Below are positions 51,251 through 59,919 of a stretch of DNA of 64,000 nucleotides, in pieces. The position numbers and the translations under genes are program-made. The DNA is from Legionella_C sp048541585. Lineage in GTDB: Bacteria; Pseudomonadota; Gammaproteobacteria; Legionellales; Legionellaceae. Within the stretch, counting starts at the first letter, position 1, and every line of letters begins with the position of its first letter. Location: positions 992,001 through 1,056,000 of the forward strand of contig NZ_CP183303.1 in NCBI RefSeq assembly GCF_048541585.1. The letters run 5' to 3'. The notes beneath the pieces are model-generated. The model had not been told where the DNA came from. It saw only the letters and a program-made list of their open reading frames with translations, and searched no databases.

Positions 51251-52237
51251 ATGTGCAAAATAAAATTGGCTTTTATATTTTGGTTTAGTCTAGCTTTTTA
51301 TTCTCTATGCTTTGGCCAGGATGCTGGGCAGACTAATGGACAAATCAATGGACAGACTAAAGAAGTAGCTATTACCATTGATGATTTGCCTTTAGTAGGC
51401 TCAAGATCTAAGACACCGGCTGACGTGCAACGAACCCATGACCGCTTTATGCAAATAGTTCAAACTTTAATTGATCATAAAGTTCCGGCGACAGGCTTTA
51501 TTATTGCGGGTTCCATTGGTAAAGATCAATGGCAGTTATTAGAATTATTTCGCGATAAAGGTTTTATTCTAGGCAACCATACCTACACCCATATGAACTT
51601 GGCTAGAATATCTGCAGAGAAATATATTGCTGATGTAGATAAAGCAGATCAAATTATTCAACCTCTTTTTAATGGCCCTAAATACTTTCGTTATCCTTAT
51701 TTAGCTGAGGGGACAGGTGCAAAGCGACAAAAAGTTTATGATTATTTAGCTGCTCATCATTATATTATTGCGCCCATAACCATAGATAGTAAAGATTATC
51801 AATTTAACGCGCGAGTATATGCTATTCCTTATCGATTACGGCCGCAAGGTTTAGGAGGCCTTAAAAAACGTTATTTAGCGTATGTTCAGAAACAAATATT
51901 AAGAGCCGAAGCACAAGCTAAAGGGCAGAATCAAACTAACACTAAACAAATTTTATTAGTTCATTCTAATTTGTTAAATAGCTACTTCTTAGGCGATGTG
52001 CTCGATATGTTTGAAAAAAATGGCTATAAATTTATCAGCCTAGAAGAAGCATTAAAGGCACCTGCTCCTATTATTAATACACCTATACAGCAAGATGGCC
52101 CTAATAAAGATATGCCAGCAGATGCACCTGCTGAAAATGATGAAACTACAAGTTTGTTAGACTCTAATTTCATTCAGACGCTTTTAAAGATAGATGCACC
52201 GGCTTTTAAACAAACAAATTATCTATTAGTTCGTTAA
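51251..52237 (+). CDS. polysaccharide deacetylase (NodB-homology) family protein, secreted
   Basis: A 328-residue exported protein: signal peptide at residues 1-22, then a NodB-like barrel with VAITIDDLP (motif 1, catalytic base and metal Asp), GNHTYTHMNL (motif 2, metal His-x3-His), and FRYPYLAEG (motif 3, RxPY). Deacetylates N-acetylated polysaccharide such as murein or chitin-like material. The C-terminal 50 residues are Pro/Asp-rich and outside the domain. AAGGAATTGCA precedes the ATG. It is convergent with mltA (14-bp gap), another wall gene. Confidence 0.88.
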   Translation: MCKIKLAFIFWFSLAFYSLCFGQDAGQTNGQINGQTKEVAITIDDLPLVGSRSKTPADVQRTHDRFMQIVQTLIDHKVPATGFIIAGSIGKDQWQLLELFRDKGFILGNHTYTHMNLARISAEKYIADVDKADQIIQPLFNGPKYFRYPYLAEGTGAKRQKVYDYLAAHHYIIAPITIDSKDYQFNARVYAIPYRLRPQGLGGLKKRYLAYVQKQILRAEAQAKGQNQTNTKQILLVHSNLLNSYFLGDVLDMFEKNGYKFISLEEALKAPAPIINTPIQQDGPNKDMPADAPAENDETTSLLDSNFIQTLLKIDAPAFKQTNYLLVR

Positions 52238-52251
52238 CAGGATTCGTAGTT

Positions 52252-53463
52252 TTAACTAAGCTTTTTGGGTAAAGATTCAATAGCATGTCGAGGTAGAAGT
52301 AGCCAATAGCGACCTTTATTCTTCATCTTTCCAGCAATAAAGGTTGCTCTATCACCTGCACCCCAAAATACATCTCCTCGTACGACGCCACGGATTGCGC
52401 CGCCTGTGTCTTGAGCTATCATCAAGCGCTGTAATTTTGCACCCTTATCAGAATGCTTGTTAGGCCTGGTTGTATCAAGCCACATTGGAGCTCCTAGTGG
52501 AATCCATTTTCTATCTACTGCCAAGGAGTAACCAGGTGTCAGTGCAACACCTTGTGCACCCATAGCAGAAGTATGTTTTAAAGTACGAAAAAAGACGAAA
52601 GATTTATTACGATTAAGTACAGGATGAATTTCTTTAGGATGCGCTTCTAAATAAGCCCTAATACGTTGCATAGAAGCATTATCTTTAGTCATAATACCTT
52701 TATCAATTAATACTTGTGCAACAGAGGTATAAGGAGCGCCATTTTCACCAGCATAGTTTAAATATAAGTTTTCTCCATTTGGAAGCTTTACAATGCCTGA
52801 ACCCTGAATTTCTAAAAATACTCTATCTATATGGCTATTAATCCACACCAGCACTGGAGCTTTATCTTTTAAGGCACCTTTATTAATCGCTTCTCTGTCA
52901 TAAAAAGGTAAAACTTTGTTATTTTCAATTCGTGCTACGATTTTTCTTGGAGTAAGATCAGCGCTAAAATCTCCTAAATTAATGGTAATTAAATTAGAAG
53001 GTAAACCATAAATTGGAACATTATATTCATCAGTTTTAGTTAAATTACCATGCAGTAAAGGGACATAATATCCTGTAAAAAGACCTTGAACTGATTCTTT
53101 AGTATAAAATTCTACAGGTTTAAACCACTTCTGAAAAAAGTTACGGGCGCTTGTTTCTGTCACTTCACTAAGTGTTAGAGCCTCTTTACAAGCAGGATGC
53201 CAATCTTTAACTTTTAAAGGAATTTTTTGGCTACCAACTGCTCGCTCAGGATCTTGCCGTAAGAAAGTCTTACAGGAAATTTGAAAAGCCGATAGCGATT
53301 TCTTAATATTAGCCTCATTCCAACCTGGTAACTTAGCAAAAGATGACTCTTTAAGCACCAGTGGTGCGGGTGTAGGTTTATTTAATTCCCATACAATTAA
53401 GCCGGCAGTTGCTGCAATAACACTAATGGCAAGAAGGGTAAGATATAGTAATGTTCTTTTCAT
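52252..53463 (-). CDS. mltA: membrane-bound lytic murein transglycosylase A
   Basis: A 403-residue murein-cleaving enzyme. An N-terminal membrane segment (LLYLTLLAISVIAATAGLIVWEL) has no lipobox Cys, so it may be anchored as a helix instead of as a lipoprotein. The MltA domain includes SVQGLFTGYYVPLL and VFLEIQGSGIVKLPNGENLYLNYAGENG, and the 3D domain includes LMIAQDTGGAIRGVVRGDVFWGAGDRA, with the catalytic Asp. It lies 14 bp beyond the convergent deacetylase gene. Confidence 0.92.
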   Translation of the reverse strand: MKRTLLYLTLLAISVIAATAGLIVWELNKPTPAPLVLKESSFAKLPGWNEANIKKSLSAFQISCKTFLRQDPERAVGSQKIPLKVKDWHPACKEALTLSEVTETSARNFFQKWFKPVEFYTKESVQGLFTGYYVPLLHGNLTKTDEYNVPIYGLPSNLITINLGDFSADLTPRKIVARIENNKVLPFYDREAINKGALKDKAPVLVWINSHIDRVFLEIQGSGIVKLPNGENLYLNYAGENGAPYTSVAQVLIDKGIMTKDNASMQRIRAYLEAHPKEIHPVLNRNKSFVFFRTLKHTSAMGAQGVALTPGYSLAVDRKWIPLGAPMWLDTTRPNKHSDKGAKLQRLMIAQDTGGAIRGVVRGDVFWGAGDRATFIAGKMKNKGRYWLLLPRHAIESLPKKLS

Positions 53464-53672
53464 AGGTGGACAAATATTACACGAAATGAAATAAATTTCA
53501 ATAAATTTGGCAGAAAATTATTACCTTAATTTCATTTGAGGGATATTTTAAAATTAAAATTAATTAATAAGCTTTTAATTTTTAAAGATTTCTTTTTGAA
53601 CCTTTTTATTTTAAATATTTTACCTATCTAAGGCAAAAAATAATACTTAAAAATAAATAAAATGCTATTTAG

Positions 53673-53704
53673 AAACATAAGCGGTAATTCTACCGCTTAT
53701 GTTT
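53673..53704 (-). terminator. phasin-gene terminator
   Basis: A 14-bp perfect stem AAACATAAGCGGTA/TACCGCTTATGTTT with a 4-base loop, 20 bp after the phasin-gene stop. Confidence 0.65.
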
Positions 53705-53723
53705 ATCTACTTATATTTATCTA

Positions 53724-54839
53724 CTATAACCTAGCACTTATCCCAGTAGATGTGCTTGGCCTGCTTATAGAAGATTGCTTCTTTTGTTTACGACTATTAG
53801 ATGATCTAGATCGATTAGAGCTGCTTGCTTGTTTAGTTGCACTCTTACCATTAGAGCTTGAACTAGCTTGCCTACTTGCACTCTTACCAGCAGAGCTTGA
53901 ACTAGCTTTTCTACTTGCACTTTTACCAGCAGAGCTTGAACTAGCTTTTCTACTTGCACTTTTACCAGTAGAGCTTGAACTAGCTTTTCTACTTGCACTC
54001 TTACCAGCAGAGCTTGAACTAGCTTTTCTACTTGCACTTTTACCAGTAGAGCTTGAACTAGCTTTTCTACTTGTACTCTTACCAGTAGAGCTTGGACTAG
54101 CTTTTCTACTTGCACTTTTACCAGCAGAGCTTGAACTAGCTTTTCTACTTGCACTTTTACCAGCAGAGCTTGAACTAGCTTTTCTACTTGCACTTTTACC
54201 AGTAGAGCTTGGACTAGCTTTTCTACTTGCACTTTTACCAGCAGAGCTTGAGCTAGCTTTTTTACTTGCACTTTTACCAGTAGAGCTTGAACTAGCTTGT
54301 TTAGTGCTACGTGAACTTGAGCCTGAGCCTGCTTGTTTAGTTTTAGATTTACTTCTCATTTGATTAGAGCGGCTAGAAGTAGACTGCATCATTTCTTGCA
54401 TTGGAACAGTAGGATTAAACACTTCTCTAGCTACGTTCATCATAGGATTAGATAGAGGATCAAGAACAGTTTGTGCCATATCCATCATCATATTAGCAGG
54501 ATTTGCTGATGATTTATTACCCATACCCATATTATTGCCAGGATAGGTTGCTTCAGTTAAAGAGTTAGTTGATTCTCTTAGCTTATCATTAGTCGCGAAA
54601 AAAGCTTTTTCTAAAATTTCAAAGCTTTTTTGCATATAATCAAGCGTTTTATGACCGTTTTCAATGGCTAGATTAATTTGCTTTTCAAAAAGTTCTTCTG
54701 GTTTAATGTGAACTAATTCTTCAGGCTTAAGGTAACTTAAATTGCGCATAGTTTTAATATTAAGTTCAGTCATTGCCTGTAAAGGTTGTTGTACATTCCT
54801 AATTATCTGAGTTAAACGCTGAAAATATTGTTGATTCAT
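53724..54839 (-). CDS. phasin-like protein with a long Lys/Ser/Ala repeat tail
   Basis: A 371-residue protein from the ATG at 54839 (GGGAGAGA upstream). Residues ~1-90 are a helical phasin-type domain (FQRLTQIIRNVQQPLQAMTEL, then YMQKSFEILEKAFF), which in related bacteria coats polyhydroxyalkanoate granules. Residues ~190-345 are about twelve 13-residue repeats of the ASRKASSSSAGKS type, a strongly basic tail like histone H1/AlgP. The corresponding DNA is a 39-bp tandem repeat. The basic tail suggests DNA or granule binding; carbon-storage function is inferred from the N-domain. Confidence 0.82.
   Translation of the reverse strand: MNQQYFQRLTQIIRNVQQPLQAMTELNIKTMRNLSYLKPEELVHIKPEELFEKQINLAIENGHKTLDYMQKSFEILEKAFFATNDKLRESTNSLTEATYPGNNMGMGNKSSANPANMMMDMAQTVLDPLSNPMMNVAREVFNPTVPMQEMMQSTSSRSNQMRSKSKTKQAGSGSSSRSTKQASSSSTGKSASKKASSSSAGKSASRKASPSSTGKSASRKASSSSAGKSASRKASSSSAGKSASRKASPSSTGKSTSRKASSSSTGKSASRKASSSSAGKSASRKASSSSTGKSASRKASSSSAGKSASRKASSSSAGKSASRQASSSSNGKSATKQASSSNRSRSSNSRKQKKQSSISRPSTSTGISARL
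53836..54300. repeat. 39-bp coding tandem repeat in the phasin gene
   Basis: About twelve near-identical 39-bp units with a core such as CTTTTACCAGCAGAGCTTGA and its near copies (AGCAG/AGTAG variants). They encode the 13-residue basic repeats. Copy number is likely to vary between strains by slippage. Confidence 0.9.
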
Positions 54840-54980
54840 AGTTCTCTCCCTAGATGTTGCGGTGCACAAGGAAAGCTTAGTCTGTTCTTAGCAATTACGC
54901 AAACTTACTTAATAAATTTATTTAAGACACAGATATATTTAGGAATTTATTAATACGGATTATTTATCTTAATTTACTTT

Positions 54981-55061
54981 AGCCTACGTCCTGGAGCTTG
55001 TCCGTAGGATCCAATGAAATTGCAGCAGACTGGATACCGCGAACAAGTCGCGGTACGTAGG
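54981..55061. repeat. paired REP element (same family as 17829-18179)
   Basis: Left hairpin CCTACGTCCTGGAGCTTGTCC...GGATCC, then an inverted GGATACCGCGAACAAGTCGC...GTACGTAGG, with the same order and spacing as the copies near 18 kb. Confidence 0.75.
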
Positions 55062-55084
55062 GTTATGATTTCTTGTGTACTTAT

Positions 55085-55130
55085 TAGCCTGGGTATAGGC
55101 CTACCGGGCCGAAACCCAGGTCTCACATCG
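55085..55130. repeat. REP-like palindrome (GTAGCCTGGG type)
   Basis: TAGCCTGGGTATAGGCC...CCGAAACCCAGG, closely like 2415-2477. Confidence 0.6.
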
Positions 55131-55189
55131 TTTCTACTTGCTTAGGGCTGAGATGCACGATAAGGAAATAAACGTGGAATTTAATCTAC

Positions 55190-55226
55190 CGCCTACGTTC
55201 TGCGGTTTATCCGCAGAATCTAGTGA
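55190..55226. repeat. single REP arm
   Basis: CCTACGTTCTGCGGTTTATCCGCAGAAT is a hairpin (TTCTGCGG/CCGCAGAA) of the CCTACGTCC family, one arm only. Confidence 0.6.
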
Positions 55227-55423
55227 GCTGTCAGACAATTGTATTTCGTGAATCACTAAGACGCATTGGTAGAAAGGTAGGAACTTATATAAAATTGAGG
55301 AATTTGTTATCAGAGTAGATATATAAAAAATTCTTTCTAGTTCACCTTATACCTATAAATTATGACATAATAGATCACCGCCTTGTGGCAAATGTTTCAT
55401 GATAAACTGTTTAGGAATAGGAA

Positions 55424-56200
55424 GTGAGTATTTTTAATTACATCCATTTAGTTAATATTCTTTACGCTTTAGGAAGTATTATTATCGGCTATTTTATAGC
55501 TAAGAAAGTTAGCTCACTGGCAAGAAGTACAATCTGTAAGCGTTTTTCGCAACATCAGGCAATGCTAACTCAGCGCCTAATTTTTCACATATTATTAGCT
55601 TTATTTTTTGTTAATGCTATTCAAGAATTAGGTTTTAATTTAAAAGTTTTATTAGGTACAGCAGGAATTATTACAGTAGCACTGGGTTTTGCTTCACAAA
55701 CTGCAGCTTCAAACTTAATTAGCGGTTTATTTCTATTATTTGAGCATCCTTTTCGCGTCGGTGATACAATTGATGTTAAAGGTATAATTGGTACCGTTGT
55801 ATCTATTGATTTGTTATCAACAAAATTGCGCTCATCAGATGGTAAGCTTGTGCGGGTTCCTAATGAAACTATGATTAAATCTGAAATCACTAATTTAAGT
55901 TTTTTTCCTACTCGCTGTGCAGAAATCTCTATCAGTGTTGCGTATAGTTGCGACATTACTTTTATAAAAAAAATATTACTTGAGCTTGCTAATGAATGTG
56001 AAGAAGTTCTTCCTGATCCCGAGCCAAAAGTAATTATTAATAATTTTGCAGCGTCCGGTGTTGAGCTTAAATTACAGGCATGGGTTAAAAACGATGCCTT
56101 AAGCGCGACAAAAGATTATTTACAAGAACTTATTAAAAAGAGGTTTGATCAGGAAGGGATAGAAATACCTTTTCCGCAGTTGACGATTCATCAAAATTAA
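55424..56200 (+). CDS. MscS-family mechanosensitive channel, short form
   Basis: A 258-residue inner-membrane protein starting at GTG 55424 (AGGAATAGGAA upstream). Two or three N-terminal helices are followed by the pore-lining helix (GTAGIITVALGFASQTAASNLISGLFLLF) and the conserved beta domain HPFRVGDTIDVKGIIGTVVSIDLLSTKLRSSDGKLVRVPNETM. It ends with a normal C-terminal cage. It opens under hypo-osmotic shock to release solutes. It heads the stress-protein cluster to its right and ends at a strong terminator. Confidence 0.88.
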   Translation: MSIFNYIHLVNILYALGSIIIGYFIAKKVSSLARSTICKRFSQHQAMLTQRLIFHILLALFFVNAIQELGFNLKVLLGTAGIITVALGFASQTAASNLISGLFLLFEHPFRVGDTIDVKGIIGTVVSIDLLSTKLRSSDGKLVRVPNETMIKSEITNLSFFPTRCAEISISVAYSCDITFIKKILLELANECEEVLPDPEPKVIINNFAASGVELKLQAWVKNDALSATKDYLQELIKKRFDQEGIEIPFPQLTIHQN

Positions 56201-56232
56201 GCAATGTATTGATTAGTTTGATTTTAGGACTT

Positions 56233-56273
56233 GCTCTGTTTTAACTAATAAAGTTAAAACAGAGCAGTTTTTT
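56233..56273. terminator. bidirectional terminator between mscS-like and DUF883 genes
   Basis: A 14-bp perfect stem GCTCTGTTTTAACT/AGTTAAAACAGAGC with a 5-base loop, then TTTTTT. The run abuts the stop of the convergent gene (56272). Confidence 0.85.
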
Positions 56274-56598
56274 AACGACGTAAAAGAGTAGCCAAAATAA
56301 AACCTACACCAGCAGCCATTAATAAAGTTGTCATTGGTTTAGCATGTACTTGTTTAATTAACTCATCAGAATAAGTACGAATTGAGTCTTGCATGTCAGA
56401 AACTCGTTGTCTACCTTCTTCATACAATTCATTAGCAACTTTTTTACCTTCTTTTAAAAAGTCGCTTGTCGCCCCACTTAAATTACCGCTTTTAGAAGAC
56501 GTATCTCCTCCAAGACCTTGATTTGAGCCGGCGCCAAGATTATTTTGAAAGTTTTGAGAGCCAGTGCCTGTGCCAGTAGTCCTTCCTGTGACATCCAT
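56272..56598 (-). CDS. DUF883 (ElaB/YqjD-like) membrane-anchored stress protein
   Basis: A 108-residue protein. The N-terminal 40 residues are Gly/Asn/Thr-rich, then an amphipathic helix (EGKKVANELYEEGRQRVSDMQDSIRTYSDELIKQV) and one C-terminal membrane helix ending in LLRR. The helix plus KP-TTLL-AAGVGFI tail is the DUF883 signature; E. coli YqjD and ElaB bind ribosomes and sit in the membrane at stationary phase. A paralogue is at 59602-59919 (YSDELVKTVKEKPLTSLLIAGG). Confidence 0.82.
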   Translation of the reverse strand: MDVTGRTTGTGTGSQNFQNNLGAGSNQGLGGDTSSKSGNLSGATSDFLKEGKKVANELYEEGRQRVSDMQDSIRTYSDELIKQVHAKPMTTLLMAAGVGFILATLLRR

Positions 56599-56786
56599 TT
56601 TATTTCTCCTTGTTGCTATAAATTGTTTACTTTAAATAAATGATTTCCAATTTTGATCTACTAAAATAAACCAAAACTTACAGCTTTAAAGAAATCTCAT
56701 GTTAAGCATAGACAAGATTTTAAAAATAATAAATTTTTTTGTATAAACTGCTATAATTTACGTGGGTAATAATACAAGGAGTTGAC

Positions 56787-56945
56787 ATGAGTCTAATTGC
56801 GCTCATAATTCTAATTCTGCTCTTAGCAGCAGTATTACCTGCGTGGCCCTATAGTAGTGGCTGGGGATATGGGCCATCAGGAATTATAGGTTTACTAGTT
56901 TTAATTTTAATAGTGCTATTAATTCTGAAAGTCTTGCCTATTTAA
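56787..56945 (+). CDS. DUF3309 family small membrane protein
   Basis: A 52-residue protein with two membrane helices: LIALIILILLLAAVLPAWPY, then SSGWGYGPSGIIGLLV and a hydrophobic end. The central PAWPYSSGWGYGPSG is the DUF3309 hallmark. AAGGAG precedes the ATG. The function is unknown; the gene is often found with stress genes. Confidence 0.85.
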   Translation: MSLIALIILILLLAAVLPAWPYSSGWGYGPSGIIGLLVLILIVLLILKVLPI

Positions 56946-56950
56946 TTTTA

Positions 56951-56988
56951 TAAAGGGATTAACTTCTGTATGTAAGTTAATCCCTTTA
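56951..56988. terminator. bidirectional terminator after the DUF3309 gene
   Basis: A 15-bp perfect stem TAAAGGGATTAACTT/AAGTTAATCCCTTTA with an 8-base loop, then TTATTTATT; it also serves the gene ending at 56993. Confidence 0.85.
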
Positions 56989-56992
56989 TTAT

Positions 56993-57526
56993 TTATTCTA
57001 TTTTTATATTATCAGCACCATATTTTTTTAAAATATTCATAACTTCATTGATTTGGTTTTCATTATTAATAGTAATCCAAATAACAAACCCACCTTGATT
57101 TGCTTGTTTACGGTGAGCGTTTTCGCGGCTAATGGTAATAAAGCGTGAAATAACATAACCAATTGCACCGCCAATTAATGCACCAAGAAAGCCAAAAAGT
57201 AGGTTATCTGTAAGTGACTGAACATCACCAATAATAAAGACACCAACGACAATTCCTATAAACATTGGTATTGAAAAAGCAAAACCTTTAAGCCAGCCAA
57301 AATCGTCAGCAAGGTAGGGCTCTTGTTTAGGAGCATCGGCACTTCTTTGCACCACATCTGGTTCCACATACTGCTCACCAAACTTATCAGCTAAGTCAGC
57401 AGGAGTTCCTTGAATAGTAATGTCATGCCTTGCAACTGTTGTCTGAGTTAATTTGTTAAAAACACGCTCTACTCGATGTTGACTGCTTAAAATAGCACTA
57501 ATTTTTCGAGTGGAAACCTTATCCAT
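56993..57526 (-). CDS. membrane protein, YflT/heat-induced stress-protein-like (DUF1269-like)
   Basis: A 177-residue protein. A soluble N-terminal domain begins TRKISAILSSQHRVERVFNKL (ferredoxin-like fold suggestion). Two central helices with GxxxG spacing follow (SIPMFIGIVVGVFIIGD, then LLFGFLGALIGGAIGYVISRF), and the C-terminal strand-helix is GGFVIWITINNENQINEVMNILKKYGADNI. The layout resembles general-stress/DUF1269 proteins; assignment is tentative. AGGAGAATT precedes the ATG. Confidence 0.6.
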   Translation of the reverse strand: MDKVSTRKISAILSSQHRVERVFNKLTQTTVARHDITIQGTPADLADKFGEQYVEPDVVQRSADAPKQEPYLADDFGWLKGFAFSIPMFIGIVVGVFIIGDVQSLTDNLLFGFLGALIGGAIGYVISRFITISRENAHRKQANQGGFVIWITINNENQINEVMNILKKYGADNIKIE

Positions 57527-57920
57527 TATAATTCTCCTAATACAACTTAGTTTTAAATCAATAGCTAGATTGCTTAATAAATCTAACTTAGTAAATAACA
57601 GTTAATGCTTGCCTAAATATATTAAGTTACTACTTAATCTTTAAAGTATTATTGCTAATCTCTACAATATAATCTATCTTTCTTTTTTAATAACTTGATA
57701 ATATTGAAAAATTCATTATATATAGACTAAAATTGTTGTTAACACTTAAAATAGTTTATTAAAAAGCTTAAATCATTAGCTATTGACTAACCTATTAAAG
57801 TTTCATACAAATGAATAATATTTTCTGCCATATTGTCTTAAGTAAGATAAAGGATGTCTAACCTTAAGTCGATATATACTATATAACCTGCATAAGTAGT
57901 GAATTGGGAAGGAGAGGACA
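57527..57920. other. intergenic region within the stress cluster
   Basis: About 390 bp, AT-rich. It must contain divergent promoters for the genes at 57526 and 57921. A TATACT at 57878 could be a -10 for the latter. I see no repeat or gene. Confidence 0.4.
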
Positions 57921-58148
57921 ATGCTTATTACTCGGGAACCTGCTACTGAGAAAAAGACCCAATTTCGTATCCGCATGAGTGAAGCAGTTTATAATGAAAT
58001 TACTGCTTATTGTGAATGGGCTGGTATTCGTTATCGAGATTTTTTTATTGAGCATGCCTGCCGCTACATTTTTACTCATGATGATGAGTGGTTAGCTCAT
58101 AAACAAAATAATTCAGCACCATTAACAACTAATAATGACTCTCAATAA
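57921..58148 (+). CDS. small unknown protein, possible ribbon-helix-helix type
   Basis: A 75-residue protein with GGAAGGAGAGG before the ATG. The pattern TQFRIRMSEAVYNEITAYCEWAGIRYRDFFIEHACRYIF reads like a strand followed by two helices (RHH-like), and the tail is polar. No family match is recognised, so DNA binding is only a suggestion. It is the first of a plus-strand run of stress-type genes; only a 90-bp gap separates it from the PRC-barrel gene. Confidence 0.65.
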   Translation: MLITREPATEKKTQFRIRMSEAVYNEITAYCEWAGIRYRDFFIEHACRYIFTHDDEWLAHKQNNSAPLTTNNDSQ

Positions 58149-58235
58149 AACTAATTAGATTTTACTAGCTATTAAACTAGGTAAAGTATGTTTTATTTTG
58201 ACTATCTATAACTGTATTAATAAGGAGTGTTCACT

Positions 58236-58571
58236 ATGAGTAACAGGAGTGTAGTTAAGGCTAGCGAAGTTACCGGTGTCGATGTTAAAAGCACAGCGCA
58301 TGAACGTTTAGGTACTGTTAATGATATCGTTATTGATAAAGTATTTGGCAAAGTTAATTATGTTGTTCTTGATTTTGGTGGATTTTTAAGTTTTGGTAAT
58401 AAATTCTTTGCTCTTCCTTGGCATTTATTTACTTATGACCCAGCAGATGATTGCTTTATTATTAATATCGATAAAGATAGGCTAAAAAATGCTCCTGGTT
58501 TTGATAAAGACAATTGGCCTAATTTTGCTGATACTCAATTTACTGCGGCTATTGACGATTACTATAGATAA
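58236..58571 (+). CDS. PRC-barrel domain protein
   Basis: A 111-residue protein from the ATG at 58236 (AAGGAG upstream). The PRC-barrel reads SEVTGVDVKSTAHERLGTVNDIVIDKVFGKVNYVVLDFGGFLSFGNKFFALPWHLF. These beta-barrels occur in RNA-processing and photosynthetic proteins and, as stand-alone forms, in stress clusters; the binding partner is unknown. Confidence 0.85.
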   Translation: MSNRSVVKASEVTGVDVKSTAHERLGTVNDIVIDKVFGKVNYVVLDFGGFLSFGNKFFALPWHLFTYDPADDCFIINIDKDRLKNAPGFDKDNWPNFADTQFTAAIDDYYR

Positions 58572-58774
58572 ATAACTGATAAAGCTAAGCACTAAAAGAA
58601 AAACATTTATGGCCTATACTTAGTTTAACGTCTTATAATTATTGACAGAATTTGCATTATGAATTAACTTAAAATGGTCACATCATTTGAGTTATATATT
58701 GTGACGATAGTTTGGAGTTAGAATTAATCTGTTACTTTAAGCTCTTAAAGTTAAGAATAATAAAGGAGAGACTT

Positions 58775-59482
58775 ATGTTAAAGAAAGGCTTGTTTTTTAG
58801 TGCGCTAGCATTAGCTACCACTTATCCATTATTGAATTTTGCTGCATCACAAGCCAATACTTCAACTAACTCTTCAACTCAAAGTACTACAACAGTAACC
58901 ACCCCTGCAACTAATTCTAGCCAGGGTAAGACAACATCAGCGACAAGTACTAGCACTAATGGACAAAATGCTGAAATAAATGATGCAGCAATTACCAATC
59001 AAATTAAAGCGCTTTATCAAAAGGCGCCACTAGTAAATAATCAGGCTATTAGCATAACCACAACAAATCATCGCGTAGTTTTAAAAGGTAAAGTTGATAC
59101 TGATATGGCTTATGAGCGAGCAATTGCACTTGCTGAGTCTGTTGAAGGTGTAGATGATGTAGATGCGGATAACTTATTAGTTAAAGATAGTAAATCTCCA
59201 ATAGCAGATACTTTTACTACCGCAAGGGTAAAAGGCACTCTTATGAAGGAAAAATTATTTGGTGATAAAGATATAGAGTATTGGCCTGTAAGTGTTGAAA
59301 CGAAAAACGGAGTTGTTTATTTAGCCGGTAATGTTGATACACAAGAGCAACGTAATAATATTATAAATATAGTAAAAAATGTAAAAGGTATTAAATCAGT
59401 TAAATCATCTTTAACTGTTAAAGACGCTAATAACATTAAACAAAATAATAATGAAAATAATAATACAAATATTTCTCAATAA
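58775..59482 (+). CDS. periplasmic BON-domain protein (OsmY-like)
   Basis: A 235-residue exported protein from the ATG at 58775 (AAAGGAGAG upstream). A signal peptide (KKGLFFSALALATTYPLLNF) is followed by a Thr/Ser/Asn-rich linker and two BON domains: ITTTNHRVVLKGKVDTDMAYERAIALAESVEGV and VSVETKNGVVYLAGNVDTQEQRNNIINIVKNVKGI. OsmY is a periplasmic chaperone induced by osmotic stress. An Asn-rich tail closes it. Confidence 0.88.
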   Translation: MLKKGLFFSALALATTYPLLNFAASQANTSTNSSTQSTTTVTTPATNSSQGKTTSATSTSTNGQNAEINDAAITNQIKALYQKAPLVNNQAISITTTNHRVVLKGKVDTDMAYERAIALAESVEGVDDVDADNLLVKDSKSPIADTFTTARVKGTLMKEKLFGDKDIEYWPVSVETKNGVVYLAGNVDTQEQRNNIINIVKNVKGIKSVKSSLTVKDANNIKQNNNENNNTNISQ

Positions 59483-59601
59483 AGACTAGACTTTAAAAGG
59501 CGGCATGATTTTGATTTTATTAATTGTTTGGGCAAAAGGTGCTTAAGTAAAAATACTTTTACTTGGGTAGGTTAATATCGTTAACAGAGAAGGATAGTAT
59601 T

Positions 59602-59919
59602 ATGGCTATTGAAAGAAATAACGGGCACGATAATCTTAAAGATGCTAAAAATTCTGCAAGCAATATGTATGAAGAAGGAAAAGACAGAGTAAATCAAGCC
59701 TATGAGCAAGGTAAGGATAAAGCAGAAGAGATTTACAAGCAGACAAAAGAAAAAGCAAGTGAAATTTATGAAGAAAGTATGAAAAAAGTATCTGAAGCTC
59801 AAGAGAGTTTAAAAGAATATTCAGATGAATTGGTTAAAACTGTTAAAGAAAAGCCACTTACTTCTTTGTTAATTGCAGGTGGTATTGGTTTCATTATTTC
59901 AGCATTGCTTAAAAAATAA
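59602..59919 (+). CDS. DUF883 / YqjD-like protein, first gene of a YqjD-YqjE-YqjK-type operon
   Basis: A 105-residue protein from the ATG at 59602 (GAAGGA upstream). A long amphipathic helix with LEA-like 11-residue periodicity (YEEGKDRVNQAYEQGKDKAE, then EIYKQTKEKASEIYEESMKK) ends in a C-terminal membrane helix with LLKK. Its last part matches the paralogue at 56272-56598. The stop overlaps the start of the YqjE-like gene (TAATG). Confidence 0.83.
   Translation: MAIERNNGHDNLKDAKNSASNMYEEGKDRVNQAYEQGKDKAEEIYKQTKEKASEIYEESMKKVSEAQESLKEYSDELVKTVKEKPLTSLLIAGGIGFIISALLKK

Noticed and set aside
53836..54300. Possible CRISPR array from 39-bp periodicity
   Set aside because: The whole period is conserved and in frame, coding 13-residue repeats.
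53662..54363. Long forward reading frame rich in Leu/Ala/Glu repeats
   Set aside because: It is the antisense of the phasin gene's 39-bp repeats, without a ribosome binding site; a composition artefact.
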